Assembly (NCBI GenBank): GCA_046351415.1 | Contig: JAXLYO010000014.1 | Coordinates: 62,001 to 126,000 of the forward strand | DNA from: JABFRG01 sp046351415 | Lineage (GTDB): Bacteria; Myxococcota_A; Polyangia; Polyangiales; Polyangiaceae | DNA: 64,000 nucleotides | Direction of reading: 5' to 3' | In this document: in pieces, positions 50,131 to 58,797 of the stretch | How positions within the stretch are numbered: position 1 is the first letter of the stretch | Layout: every line of letters begins with the position of its first letter | Made by a program: the position numbers and the translations under genes | The notes under the pieces: model-generated | Told to the model about the DNA's origin: nothing | The model's database searches: none | Seen by the model: the letters and a program-made list of their open reading frames with translations, nothing else

Positions 50131-51831
50131 ATGAAGTCTTCCCGATCCTTCGCTCTCCTCCTGATGCTTGGCGCAGCCGCAGCAGCGCCCTTCTACGTCA
50201 ACTGCGGTAGCGGTGAAGAGGAAGAGGCGTTCTCCGAAGATGACATCGTCAACAACAAGATCGGTCTCGGTCTTCGTTACGACGAGGCGACGAGCTTGGT
50301 CTCGGCCACGGTCGCTCCGATGTATGCGCTCAAGGAAGGCGAGACGCTCAAGATTCGGGTGCTCCAGGGCAAGATCAAGACGAACACCGAGAAGAACTTC
50401 CGCTGTTCGGAACTGTCGAGCGTGACGCCGATCAAGAATACCGATACGAGCGGCACGACCGCCGACGGGCGCCCGATCTACAAGGGCCCGAAGGTCGAGA
50501 AGCGCATCGTCGACTTGCTCCACCTCTACGACGACGAGCGTTGGCAAACCGGTGGCGTTCCGCCGACCGCAGCTCAGATCGCGCGTGACGGTTCGGACCC
50601 CATCGTTCAGGCATGCGTGCTCGACAAGGCCGGCAAGACCCGCGGCAAGATCGTGACGAACCTCGCCTATGCGTGGGACCAGAATCGCAACGACAACAAC
50701 GGCGGCAACAACAACGGCGGTAGCGGTGGTGCGCGTCCCCGTATCAACGAAGGTGCGCGACTCGAGAGCCAGATCGAGTACGGCAAGCTGTGCGTCCAAG
50801 AGCTCGGCGAAATTCCCTTCTTCCCGCCGGTCGCGGGCTCGCAGCCGAAGGACTACAACTACGAGACGTTCGATTGCCGCGACCTCGATGCTTCGAAGGG
50901 CGACAGCGCGCGTCAAAAGATCCCCGGCGTCGAAGGCGCAATGGTCCCGTCGTACCGCGATGGACAACTCGTCACGAAGTGTGATCCCGGCAGCGAGCTT
51001 GGTCCCGAGAGCTCGAGCTACGACTGCTTGAACAACACCGAAGCGGGTATGTTCCTCGACCGCGGTGGCGTTCAGCCCGGCCCGATGGTCGTGACGGCGA
51101 AGAACAAAGAGGGCACTCACTGGTTGCTCCTCTGCCGCAAGATCGCCGACGACGGAAACGGCATGACCAAGTCGAAGAAGTTCAACGACATGGCCATGAT
51201 CGGTCACAACCCGAAGACTGGAAAGACCTGCTTCTTCCAGAACTCGATCAATTCGGGAACCGACGGCGCTCACGTTCCGCACCCCGCCGACATCCGCAAG
51301 TCGACGACCGTCTGGAGCTCGTCGATGCAGACGTACTGCAGCGGGAACTGCCACTCGGCTGACCCGTTCGTCCACAGCCCCTGGATCGACGGCGCGCTCC
51401 GTTCGAACGGCAAGCCGATTGTACCGAAGATGGGCGACCACCCGGACTTCGTCATCAGCCAGAACGACAACCCGTACTACATCGTCAACATGAAGGCCGA
51501 GGGCTTCACGATCCCGAAGCAACTCATCAGCGAAGACGCGCTTCCTTGTGCGACCTGCCACCGTTTGGCCGGAAGCAGCATGCTCGGCGACTTCACGCGT
51601 TGGTCGACGGGCACGGGCGACGAGTACATGAGCCAGCGCAGCGCGACGGGCAAGAAGTTCGAAAAATCGCACTGGATGCCCATGCGTCTCGACGGATTGA
51701 ACGAGCAAAACTGGGCAGCCTCGAAGTGGGGTAAGGCCGTCGACCTCATCACGAAGTGTGCTTCGAACTCGAGCGATGCGGCTTGTGAATGGGAAAACGT
51801 CCCGCACGGCAACAACCTGAATCCCTACTGA
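50131..51831 (+). CDS. Secreted protein with two heme c-type motifs
   Basis: The start at 50131 gives a signal sequence MKSSRSFALLLMLGAAAAAP followed by FYVNC. The Asn before Cys25 makes the lipobox atypical, so lipidation is uncertain. The 566-residue product has an acidic stretch and then an Asn/Gly-rich linker (NDNNGGNNNGGSGG) at about 189-203. Near the C-terminus are a CSGNCH motif (Cys403-His408, one residue longer than CxxCH) and CATCH (Cys473-His477). The protein is divergent from the CAHCH lipoprotein gene. A multiheme-like envelope redox role is inferred; no known cytochrome family is recognised. Confidence 0.8.
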   Translation: MKSSRSFALLLMLGAAAAAPFYVNCGSGEEEEAFSEDDIVNNKIGLGLRYDEATSLVSATVAPMYALKEGETLKIRVLQGKIKTNTEKNFRCSELSSVTPIKNTDTSGTTADGRPIYKGPKVEKRIVDLLHLYDDERWQTGGVPPTAAQIARDGSDPIVQACVLDKAGKTRGKIVTNLAYAWDQNRNDNNGGNNNGGSGGARPRINEGARLESQIEYGKLCVQELGEIPFFPPVAGSQPKDYNYETFDCRDLDASKGDSARQKIPGVEGAMVPSYRDGQLVTKCDPGSELGPESSSYDCLNNTEAGMFLDRGGVQPGPMVVTAKNKEGTHWLLLCRKIADDGNGMTKSKKFNDMAMIGHNPKTGKTCFFQNSINSGTDGAHVPHPADIRKSTTVWSSSMQTYCSGNCHSADPFVHSPWIDGALRSNGKPIVPKMGDHPDFVISQNDNPYYIVNMKAEGFTIPKQLISEDALPCATCHRLAGSSMLGDFTRWSTGTGDEYMSQRSATGKKFEKSHWMPMRLDGLNEQNWAASKWGKAVDLITKCASNSSDAACEWENVPHGNNLNPY

Positions 51832-51850
51832 TACGCTAGGGCTTCCTGCC

Positions 51851-52681
51851 ATGACGACGCGTCCCTCGGTTACCGATGGGCGCGTTTTCGTTTCTGCGCT
51901 CTACATCTATCCGGTGAAGAGCTTGCCCGGGCTCTCGGTACGCGAGACCCAATGCGAGCCTCGCGGTCTTCAGCACGATCGACGCTTCATGCTGGTCGAC
52001 GAGGGCGGCAGGTTCATCTCACAGCGCGAGCGCCCCGAGCTCTCACAGCTTCGTGTCCGCGTCTCGCGTGGAGGGCTTCGAATCGCGGGCCCGCATCGAA
52101 CAGAGCCGCTCGTGGTCCCCCTCGTGCCGAACGCGCCTTCCCTCGAGCGCGCGAGCGTTACCGTCTGGGACGACGAGGTGAAGGCGCGGTTGGTACCGGA
52201 TCAGGGCTTTTTCTCGGACTATTTGGGCAAGAAGACGCGTCTCGTCTACATGCCGGACACCGTCTGGCGCCCCGCCGACCAGAAGTATGCTGGTCGGAAA
52301 GACGTCGTCTCGTTCGCCGACGGGTTCCCCGTGCTGGTTCTCGGAGACGCGAGCATGGGCGAGGTGTCGAGGCGCGCAGGGGAGGTCCTGCCGGTCGAGC
52401 GCTATCGTCCGAACATCGTCGTGCGTGGCCTTGCGCCGTTCGAAGAGGAGGAGCCCGCGCAGCTCGCGATAGGAAGCGTTCGCCTCCGCGGCGTCCATCC
52501 GTGCGCACGCTGCGTCATCGTCGATACGGACCCCCAAACGGGCGTCGTCGATCGCAAAGTCCTCCGCGTGCTCGCGGCGTTCCGGAAGCGCGAAAACAAG
52601 GTCTACTTGGGACAGAACGCGCTCGTCATCCGAGGCGGCCGTATTCGCGTCGGTACGAAGGTGTCACTCACTCGTGAATGA
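51851..52681 (+). CDS. MOSC-domain protein
   Basis: The 276-residue protein has the MOSC N-terminal beta-barrel (LYIYPVKSLPGLSVRE, GLQHDRRFMLVDE, FISQRE) and the MOSC domain (VERYRPNIVV, FEEEEPAQLAIGSVRL). The conserved Cys lies in HPCARCVIVDTDPQTG. Such proteins bind the molybdenum cofactor and, like mARC or YcbX, reduce N-hydroxylated compounds. The start is 20 bases after the heme protein stop and may be co-transcribed. Its last 14 bases overlap the convergent transpeptidase gene. Confidence 0.92.
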   Translation: MTTRPSVTDGRVFVSALYIYPVKSLPGLSVRETQCEPRGLQHDRRFMLVDEGGRFISQRERPELSQLRVRVSRGGLRIAGPHRTEPLVVPLVPNAPSLERASVTVWDDEVKARLVPDQGFFSDYLGKKTRLVYMPDTVWRPADQKYAGRKDVVSFADGFPVLVLGDASMGEVSRRAGEVLPVERYRPNIVVRGLAPFEEEEPAQLAIGSVRLRGVHPCARCVIVDTDPQTGVVDRKVLRVLAAFRKRENKVYLGQNALVIRGGRIRVGTKVSLTRE

Positions 52682-54290
52682 AGACGACGGTGCCGGTGAG
52701 AGCCTTCGCTGCGCCGTGCCAGCCTTCCGGGACCTTCGGCTCCGTGAAGTAGAAGATGCGGCGCGCGTCTTCCGGCGCGAGATTGATGCACCCGTGGCTC
52801 TTCGGCATGCCGAACACGTCGTGCCAATACGATGCGTGCAGCGCGTACCCATCTTGGAAGTACTGCACGTACGGAACGTCACGCAGCTCGAATTCTTCGC
52901 CGCTCACCTTCGAGTCCATGGTGGCGGACACGAACTTCGTGTGCACGCGGAAGATGCCACGTAGCGTCGACTTCGTTTTCGTCGGGTCGCCAAGCCCGGC
53001 TTCACCGGTGGAAACGAGCGTCGTGTACACGGGCTTCGTGCCCTCATAGAGGATGAGGAGCTGCTTCGTGATGTTGACGTCGATCCAACGCTCGCCGTTC
53101 GTGGCCCACTGCGGCATCTTCTTCGCGACTTCGACTTTGCTCGCCGCGCGATCTTCGATGAAGAACCCGTCCTTCGATTCGAAGTGGAGCGTGCCATTGA
53201 TGAAGCGTTGATGCCCGCTGAGCGGAACGACCGTGCGCCATGGCCACGTTCCCGCTTGTTTGACCTGGCCGCGTTCGACCTTCCAGCGCTTCTGATTGCG
53301 CATGCGAACGAAGGCGAAGGGGAACTCCGCTTCTTCGGGCAAACGAATGCCGTGATAGTCGGATCCACGGATGGGGCGGAAGCGATCGGTTGGCATCACA
53401 CGAAGGTCGGTCGTGAGTCCGTAGCGCCTGCCCTCGGACAAGAACGTATCGATGAATGCGATGCCGTTGCGGCGCGACATTTCGCCGATCTTCGTTTCGC
53501 TACCTTTGGCGAGGCCAAGGTTCGGAGAGCGGCCACCGTTCTGCAGGAACCAGGGGATATCGGTGTCGGTCGTCCTTGCGGCGAGCGAATCGAGCGCGGG
53601 CGTCGTCTTGTCGTTTTCCCAACGCGTCCAGAGGTCGAGGCCGTACGTTGCGCCGCTCTCCTTGTCGCGTTCCCACTTCTTCAAGTGCTGCGCGAGGTGC
53701 GGCTCGTTCACCTTGAGGTCTTCGGCGGTCGGAATGCGTGCGTAGATGGGGCCGCCGCGAAGCACCGTGCCGTAGATGTACGGGAGCTTCGCAGAGGGAT
53801 CGGGCCTTCGCGTCGCCGCGCGAAGCACGGGATGCTCCATGTTCAGCGTCGCATCGGCGTTCAGGCACACGAACCCCATCGGTTTGATGGCTCGAAACGT
53901 GCCCGGGCAGCCCGGACCGGAGATGGCTTTGCTCTCGGCACCGACGATCGCACCCGCGCGAAGTACACCGAGACGACTCGAGCTCGTGTCGGCGCGCGCA
54001 TAGACCGGAGTCTCCATCGCGAGTGCTCCGACCTTCGTGCCTTCTTCGCGCGTTTCGGATGGATGGTAGACGCCGGCGAGATCCACGGTCGGGAGGCCCG
54101 AGTTCTTCGGGAGGTCAGGGAGGTCGCTCATGCCACCATCGGCCATCGTTGCCGCTGTGGTCTTGAGTGCGAGACTCGGTTCACCGCCGTCGGCGCCGCC
54201 TGCCGTGTCGCTCCCACACCCGACTCCTCCGAGAAGAGCTGCCGTGAGGCCAAACATGGTGATGAGGGGGAGACCCGCGATCCGCTTCAT
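52668..54290 (-). CDS. L,D-transpeptidase lipoprotein (YkuD domain)
   Basis: The 540-residue product has a lipoprotein signal ending LLGGVGC (Cys25), a long middle region and a C-terminal YkuD domain (about 370-520). The catalytic signature HASYWHDVFGMPKSHGCINL places the nucleophile at Cys501 in SHGC. YkuD enzymes make 3-3 crosslinks in peptidoglycan or attach proteins to it. The middle part contains an SH3-like stretch (TPVYARADTSSSRLGVLRAG at about 94-113). Paired inverted repeats lie just upstream of the start at 54307-54368. Confidence 0.92.
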   Translation of the reverse strand: MKRIAGLPLITMFGLTAALLGGVGCGSDTAGGADGGEPSLALKTTAATMADGGMSDLPDLPKNSGLPTVDLAGVYHPSETREEGTKVGALAMETPVYARADTSSSRLGVLRAGAIVGAESKAISGPGCPGTFRAIKPMGFVCLNADATLNMEHPVLRAATRRPDPSAKLPYIYGTVLRGGPIYARIPTAEDLKVNEPHLAQHLKKWERDKESGATYGLDLWTRWENDKTTPALDSLAARTTDTDIPWFLQNGGRSPNLGLAKGSETKIGEMSRRNGIAFIDTFLSEGRRYGLTTDLRVMPTDRFRPIRGSDYHGIRLPEEAEFPFAFVRMRNQKRWKVERGQVKQAGTWPWRTVVPLSGHQRFINGTLHFESKDGFFIEDRAASKVEVAKKMPQWATNGERWIDVNITKQLLILYEGTKPVYTTLVSTGEAGLGDPTKTKSTLRGIFRVHTKFVSATMDSKVSGEEFELRDVPYVQYFQDGYALHASYWHDVFGMPKSHGCINLAPEDARRIFYFTEPKVPEGWHGAAKALTGTVVFIHE

Positions 54291-54306
54291 GAGCTTACGA
54301 GGAGAT

Positions 54307-54368
54307 AGGTCATGATTTTCGCGCGAGGGGCAAGTTTGTGGCCTACCTCCACATGCACTTCATGACCT
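54307..54368. promoter_or_regulatory. Spaced inverted repeat AGGTCATGA...TCATGACCT
   Basis: Two perfect nine-base arms (54307-54315 and 54360-54368) are separated by 44 bases, just upstream of the L,D-transpeptidase start. Each arm contains its own TCATGA palindrome. Two dimer sites allowing looping, or a leader stem in the transpeptidase mRNA, are both possible. Confidence 0.45.
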
Positions 54369-54420
54369 CGTATTCGGGCCTTGGCGTTTTGGGTGATGGC
54401 TGCAGACTGAAGCGCGGTTG

Positions 54421-54432
54421 ATCCACGTGGAT
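54421..54432. promoter_or_regulatory. Perfect palindrome ATCCACGTGGAT
   Basis: A 12-base perfect palindrome 70 bases before the start of the CLDCH lipoprotein gene (54502). Size fits a regulator site; no family is assigned. Confidence 0.35.
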
Positions 54433-54501
54433 GACTGGAAACCTTCGATAACAGCGGAGTTCCGTGCATTTACACAACTGCGTGGGATACTCTCGAGAGC
54501 C

Positions 54502-55215
54502 ATGCACGAACGAACCCTTCGAATCGCTTTCGCGGCTGCAGCTGCCATGCTCGTCGCAGCTGCCTGCGCGCCTGCTCAACCGGAGCAGTGCAGCTCCGAC
54601 CTCACCAAAGACTGCACGACGTCTGGAGGCTCGAACAGCTCGTCTTCGAGCTCTTCTTCGAGCTCGTCGACGTCTTCAGGCGACGGTGGCAGTTTCGGTG
54701 AAGGCGGAACGAGCAGCGGCGATGGCGGCACCACCTCCTCTTCGGGCGATGGCGGCACGACGAGCTCGAGTAGCGGCGGCGCGGGAGCGTTTGCAGGCGC
54801 TCCGGCATACGTGCAAGGTACGTCGCTCATCAACAGCAAGGGTGGCATTCACGCCACGAACAATGCGGCTCGCGGCCTCGCATGTTTGGACTGTCACAGG
54901 GCCGGCGGGCAGGCCTCGAATCTCCAGTTCCTCTTTGGCGGAACCGTTTACACCGACGTCGCGGGGACCGTCGCGGCCGGTCCCGGTGTCGAAGTTCGCG
55001 TCCTCGATGGGGCAAACAAGGCAGTGAGCGTCTATACCGATGCGTACGGCAATTTCGCGGTGCAAAACGGAGCAAATCCTCCGGTCTTTCCGCTGAAAGT
55101 CGGCGTCCGCAACGCGTCCACCGCGGTCAACATGGTGGCACTTGCGGCAAACGGCAACTGCGCGAGCGCGAACTGTCACAGTGGAAATCCGACCGCGCGA
55201 ATTCACATTCCCTGA
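54502..55215 (+). CDS. Lipoprotein with Ser/Gly-rich linker and CLDCH heme motif
   Basis: The start at 54502 begins a lipoprotein signal (AAAAAMLVAAAC, Cys22); the frame from 54418 adds 28 codons. The 237-residue product has a Ser-rich stretch and Gly-Asp-Gly-Gly repeats (about 40-90). One heme motif follows, Cys128-Leu-Asp-Cys131-His132 (GLACLDCHRAGG), and near the C-terminus is a looser CASANCH. The second half looks like a carboxypeptidase-regulatory or Ig-like fold (VEVRVLDGANKAVSVYTDAYGNFAV). An envelope redox or sensing role is inferred. Confidence 0.82.
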   Translation: MHERTLRIAFAAAAAMLVAAACAPAQPEQCSSDLTKDCTTSGGSNSSSSSSSSSSSTSSGDGGSFGEGGTSSGDGGTTSSSGDGGTTSSSSGGAGAFAGAPAYVQGTSLINSKGGIHATNNAARGLACLDCHRAGGQASNLQFLFGGTVYTDVAGTVAAGPGVEVRVLDGANKAVSVYTDAYGNFAVQNGANPPVFPLKVGVRNASTAVNMVALAANGNCASANCHSGNPTARIHIP

Positions 55216-55357
55216 GGGAAGAGCCCGCGCCCTGGCGGCGTAAGAGGGAAGTGGAGGGCCGTAGTGGCCAGCCCGGCTCCGTCGCGGCGATCCCTGTGTG
55301 GTCCTCGTGCTCGCCGCGACGGAGATTGTTTTGCCCGCTTTTGGTATGTGTTCGGGC

Positions 55358-56137
55358 ATGCACGTATCTGACCTTGCTGCGGCCATGGAGCGCATCGCGC
55401 CGACGGGCCTCGCAGAACCCTGGGACAACGTCGGCCTCCTGCTCGGAGACCCTGCCGCGCCGCTCACGGGCGTGCATCTTGCCATCGACCTCACGCGCGA
55501 GGTCGTTGCAGAAGCGAAGCTACACGGCGCATCCGCCATCGTTGCCTATCACCCGCCAATCTTCAAACCGGTGAAGCGACTGCTCGCGGGCGAAGCGTCG
55601 TTCGATGCGATCACTGCGGGCATGTCCGTGTACTCGCCGCACACCGCGTGGGATGCGGTTCCCGGGGGCGTGAATGACGCGCTCGCGGATCTCTTTCCGC
55701 TGTCGGATGTGAAGGCTCTCGTTCCGGCGACAGGCGGCAACGCCCTACCGCGTTGCGGCATGGGGCGCCTCGGTACCGTGAGTGGCGAGCGCGGGGAGAT
55801 GATTCGCGCGATCCGCGAAAAGCTGGGGCTTGGCGGTGTCCTCGTCGCCGGGCCGCACACGGGGGCTGCGAAGGTCGTCGCGGTATGTGCGGGAGCAGGG
55901 GGCGGTCTCCTCGACGCAGCGCTCAAGGCGGCTGCCGACGTTTACCTCGTGGGCGAGCTTTCGCATCACGATGCTCTTCGCGCTGCGAACGCGGGGATGA
56001 CCGTGATCGCGACGCTCCACTCGAACGCCGAGCGCTTTTCTCTCGCTCACCTTCGAGCCAAGCTCGTACCCGCGCTGCAGAGCGTGCCCGTGACGTTGAG
56101 TGCGTGCGATCGCGACCCGCTGAAGATCATCTCTTAG
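55358..56137 (+). CDS. NIF3-family dinuclear metal-binding protein
   Basis: From Met 55358 the 259-residue product matches the NIF3/DUF34 fold. N-terminal signatures are EPWDNVGLLLG, IVAYHPPIFKP and SPHTAWDAVPGGVNDALA. C-terminal ones are GELSHHDALRA and LHSNAER, which with the N-terminal His/Asp form the two-metal site. Family proteins are conserved but their reaction is unsettled; several are annotated as GTP cyclohydrolase-like or YbgI. An alternative start lies four codons upstream. The gene is on its own between a lipoprotein gene and a convergent nuclease. Confidence 0.92.
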   Translation: MHVSDLAAAMERIAPTGLAEPWDNVGLLLGDPAAPLTGVHLAIDLTREVVAEAKLHGASAIVAYHPPIFKPVKRLLAGEASFDAITAGMSVYSPHTAWDAVPGGVNDALADLFPLSDVKALVPATGGNALPRCGMGRLGTVSGERGEMIRAIREKLGLGGVLVAGPHTGAAKVVAVCAGAGGGLLDAALKAAADVYLVGELSHHDALRAANAGMTVIATLHSNAERFSLAHLRAKLVPALQSVPVTLSACDRDPLKIIS

Positions 56138-56150
56138 CAGGCGACCGTGC

Positions 56151-57554
56151 TCACGCGAGGTGCTCCTGCAGATAGCGCACGAGGTCGTGTTGGGCTTCTT
56201 CGTCTCCGTGGTGGAGTGCGATGCGCCGGACGTTTGGAATGGCACGGAGCCAAGCGGTCAGCTCTCGGCGATCCGCGTGTGCACTCAGCCCCTTCAACAC
56301 TTCGACGTTCGCGCGGACCCGCACTTCTTCCCCATCGATGCGCACGGACATCCCGCTCCCTCGAGCCGCGTTCATGATACGTCTGCCGGTCGTGCCTTCG
56401 GCTTGGTACCCCACGAAGAGCACCGTCGTCGTCTCGAGCGGCAGGCCGTTCTTCAAGTGGTGAAGAATGCGACCGCCGGTGCACATGCCCGACCCCGCGA
56501 TGATGATGAGCGGTCCGGGCAAGTCGGCAAGGCGCGCTGAATCGCGCCCCTTGCGCACCTCGAAGAGCGTCGAAAAGTCGAGCGGGTCGTCTCCGCGCGC
56601 CATCTGGTCGAGCGACTCCCTGTCGAACAGCTTCTCGAAACGATGGTAGGTCTCCGTGATCGAAAGACCCATGGGCGTGTCGAGGGCGACGGGAATCCGT
56701 GGGATGCGACCAGACTCGACGAGCGTGTTCAAGAAGTAGAGCAGTACCTGTGTGCGCCCGATCGCGAAGGCAGGAATGAGCACATGACCACTTTGCGCCA
56801 CGGCTCGCTTCAAGATGCGTTCGAGCTCCTTCTCGATGTCGTCGTGCGAATGCCCATGCTCGCGTGAACCGTAGGTCGATTCCATGACGACGACGTCGAC
56901 TGGCATGTCGGACTCCCAGGTCGTGTTCGGATCGCGCAGGATTGGACTATTCGGACGTCCGAGGTCGCCCGAAACGATGACGCGGCTCTTGTCGCTGCGA
57001 AACTCGATGCTCGATGACCCGAGGATGTGCCCCGCTTCACGGCACGCGATGCGGATGCCCTTGCGATGCTTTCCATCGAGAGACAGCTCGCGATCGTATG
57101 CTACCGGTTTGGCCAGGCGGTCGAAGCGCGCAAGGAGCTGCTTGATGTCGCGATCGGAGAGGCGCTGCATCGAGAGAGAGTCCTCGAGCGACACCCGCGC
57201 GATCGCGAGCGTCGCTGCGGTGGCGTACATCGGCCGGTCGAACGAGGCGTCCAAGAGGGAGGGCAGGTTCCCAATGTGGTCGAGGTGCCCATGCGTCAAA
57301 AAGACGGCAGAGACGTCTCTAGCCTCGTCGAGGAGCGCCCGGGCGTCTCCGGCGCCATGGGCGTCATGACCCTGGGCGATGCCGCAGTCGACGAGCATTC
57401 GTGCACCCCCAATGTCGACGCGCGTCATGGCGCCCGTGACCTGCCGCACCGCCCCGAGAAGTCGGACTTCGCCCTCACCGGAGAGAAGGGGGTGTACTTC
57501 CGTGCAGGCGAAGGCGCGCGGAGCCATGTCAGCCGGTGTGGGAACGTTCGTCAT
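56151..57554 (-). CDS. Metallo-beta-lactamase/beta-CASP RNA nuclease
   Basis: The 467-residue protein has the MBL motif THGHLDH (87-93), AGHILGSS, the acid of VSGDLGR and ESTYGSREH, which form the two-zinc site. The beta-CASP domain shows IPAFAIGRTQVLLY and AGSGMCTGGRILHHL. C-terminal GLSAHADRREL and LHHGDEEAQ complete the CPSF73/Ysh1-like family rather than RNase J. It probably cleaves RNA as an endo- or 5' exonuclease. The N-terminus adds about 25 residues before the fold (VRLLGAVRQVTG). It is monocistronic, with no clear ribosome site. Confidence 0.92.
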   Translation of the reverse strand: MTNVPTPADMAPRAFACTEVHPLLSGEGEVRLLGAVRQVTGAMTRVDIGGARMLVDCGIAQGHDAHGAGDARALLDEARDVSAVFLTHGHLDHIGNLPSLLDASFDRPMYATAATLAIARVSLEDSLSMQRLSDRDIKQLLARFDRLAKPVAYDRELSLDGKHRKGIRIACREAGHILGSSSIEFRSDKSRVIVSGDLGRPNSPILRDPNTTWESDMPVDVVVMESTYGSREHGHSHDDIEKELERILKRAVAQSGHVLIPAFAIGRTQVLLYFLNTLVESGRIPRIPVALDTPMGLSITETYHRFEKLFDRESLDQMARGDDPLDFSTLFEVRKGRDSARLADLPGPLIIIAGSGMCTGGRILHHLKNGLPLETTTVLFVGYQAEGTTGRRIMNAARGSGMSVRIDGEEVRVRANVEVLKGLSAHADRRELTAWLRAIPNVRRIALHHGDEEAQHDLVRYLQEHLA

Positions 57555-57659
57555 GAAGTGAGCGTATCAGCATCCGAGGCCTCCACGCTCCTACGCTTTT
57601 TCAGCGAGAATTCGCGGTGAGCTCGACCGATCTGGTTTTCCATGCGAAGGTGTTTCCCG

Positions 57660-58634
57660 ATGCGTTTCCTGCCCGTTCTGTCCGTTGCGTTGGTGAGTGT
57701 CCTCGGTCTCGCGGTAGCTTGCGGCGGTGACGCCAGCGAAGGCTTCGAAGGGTCGGGCGCCAACAGTGGTCTCGGGGCAAGCGGTTCCAGCGGCGCCTCC
57801 GGAACGAGTGGCACGTCGGGCACGAGCGGCACGTCCGGTACCAGTGGAACGAGCGGCACGTCGGGCACGAGTGGCACGTCCGGCACGAGTGGAACGAGCG
57901 GTACCTCGGGTACGAGCGGCAACCCCGATGGCGGCAACACCGTTGTCGACGCGTCTCCCGGAGGCGGCCCGACGAAGCAGTGCACCGTGAACAAGGATGC
58001 GGACGGATTCTTCGGCATTGCCGATGGCAATGGATCGATGGCGCGCTTGCCGAACGACTACGACATGGCGAATCCGCGTCCGTATCCGCTCCTCATCATG
58101 CTCCACGGCTGCGGCGACAACACGAAGAACTTCCTGCAATGGGCCGCTGCGCCCTACGAAACCCGCAAAACGCAGAACTACATTGCGGTCTCCGTCGGCG
58201 GACGTGACGGGCAGTGCTGGAACACGAACACCGACGAGGCGAAGGTCACGGCCGCGCTTGCCGAGGCGACAGCGTGTTTCTACGCGCACCAAAAGAAGGT
58301 GACCATCGGTGGCTACTCCTCAGGCGGCATCCTCGCCTATCAATACGCCTTCAAGAACGCGTCGAAGTTTGCGGGTATCCTCATCGAGCACAGCGGCATC
58401 GGCAATACGTCGCTGCCTGCTACGGCTTCGTGGAAGCTCAACATCGCGGCGACGGGAGGCACGGCGGACTCAAACTTCCCGCCTTCGAAGTTCAACGCCG
58501 ATTGGTCGCTCTTGCGCGGTCTCGGCTTCCCGGTCGAGAGCCAGACGAACGGTATGGCGCACGACGGCAGCAGTGAGGAGTGGGACAAGTTCCTCCTTCC
58601 GAAGATGGCGCTCTCCAAGTGGATTGCGCCGTAA
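57660..58634 (+). CDS. Esterase/depolymerase-like alpha/beta-hydrolase lipoprotein
   Basis: The start at 57660 follows GAAGG and begins a lipoprotein signal (MRFLPVLSVALVSVLGLAVAC). A linker of 13 Gly-Thr-Ser units follows. The catalytic domain resembles the LpqC/PHB-depolymerase-like group: PYPLLIMLHGCGDN (oxyanion region), AVSVGGRDGQCWN, and the nucleophile Ser in IGGYSSGG. The acid and His are probably in the TGGTADSNFP and NGMAHDGSS regions. Such exported enzymes cut polyesters or feruloyl/acetyl esters on polysaccharides. The protein is 324 residues. Confidence 0.85.
   Translation: MRFLPVLSVALVSVLGLAVACGGDASEGFEGSGANSGLGASGSSGASGTSGTSGTSGTSGTSGTSGTSGTSGTSGTSGTSGTSGTSGNPDGGNTVVDASPGGGPTKQCTVNKDADGFFGIADGNGSMARLPNDYDMANPRPYPLLIMLHGCGDNTKNFLQWAAAPYETRKTQNYIAVSVGGRDGQCWNTNTDEAKVTAALAEATACFYAHQKKVTIGGYSSGGILAYQYAFKNASKFAGILIEHSGIGNTSLPATASWKLNIAATGGTADSNFPPSKFNADWSLLRGLGFPVESQTNGMAHDGSSEEWDKFLLPKMALSKWIAP
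57801..57917 (+). repeat. Tandem 9-base repeat, 13 copies, coding Gly-Thr-Ser
   Basis: Thirteen in-frame units of the type GGNACN(AG/TC)N follow one another between the signal peptide and the catalytic domain of the esterase-like gene. Unit loss or gain would change linker length by three residues without a frameshift. Third-position variation among units shows the array is not freshly expanded. Confidence 0.9.
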
Positions 58635-58719
58635 TCGGCGCTCGAAGCTCCGCACTGGATCGCGGATGCCCCAGGGCTCGTCGTCGCTAGCTCACGCAGC
58701 CTCGTTCGATTTCGAGGAA

Positions 58720-58780
58720 GACCTACGAATCTAGGTCGACAGATACCTACAGTGGCGCCATATGTAAGGTAGTTCGCTGC
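58720..58780 (+). promoter_or_regulatory. ACCTA/TAGGT half-site array upstream of the papain-like gene
   Basis: A perfect palindrome GACCTA-CGAATC-TAGGTC spans 58720-58737. A further ACCTAC follows at about 58744, and GGTAG occurs just before the ribosome site. Alternating half-sites upstream of the gene at 58798 suggest binding of a dimeric regulator at more than one position. Confidence 0.4.
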
Positions 58781-58797
58781 CTGAGGAGGTTCCCTAG

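Noticed and set aside
57801..57917. Tandem repeat considered as a CRISPR-like or phase-variable array
   Set aside because: Units are nine bases, contiguous, without spacers and in frame within a linker. Copy number change cannot switch the gene off.
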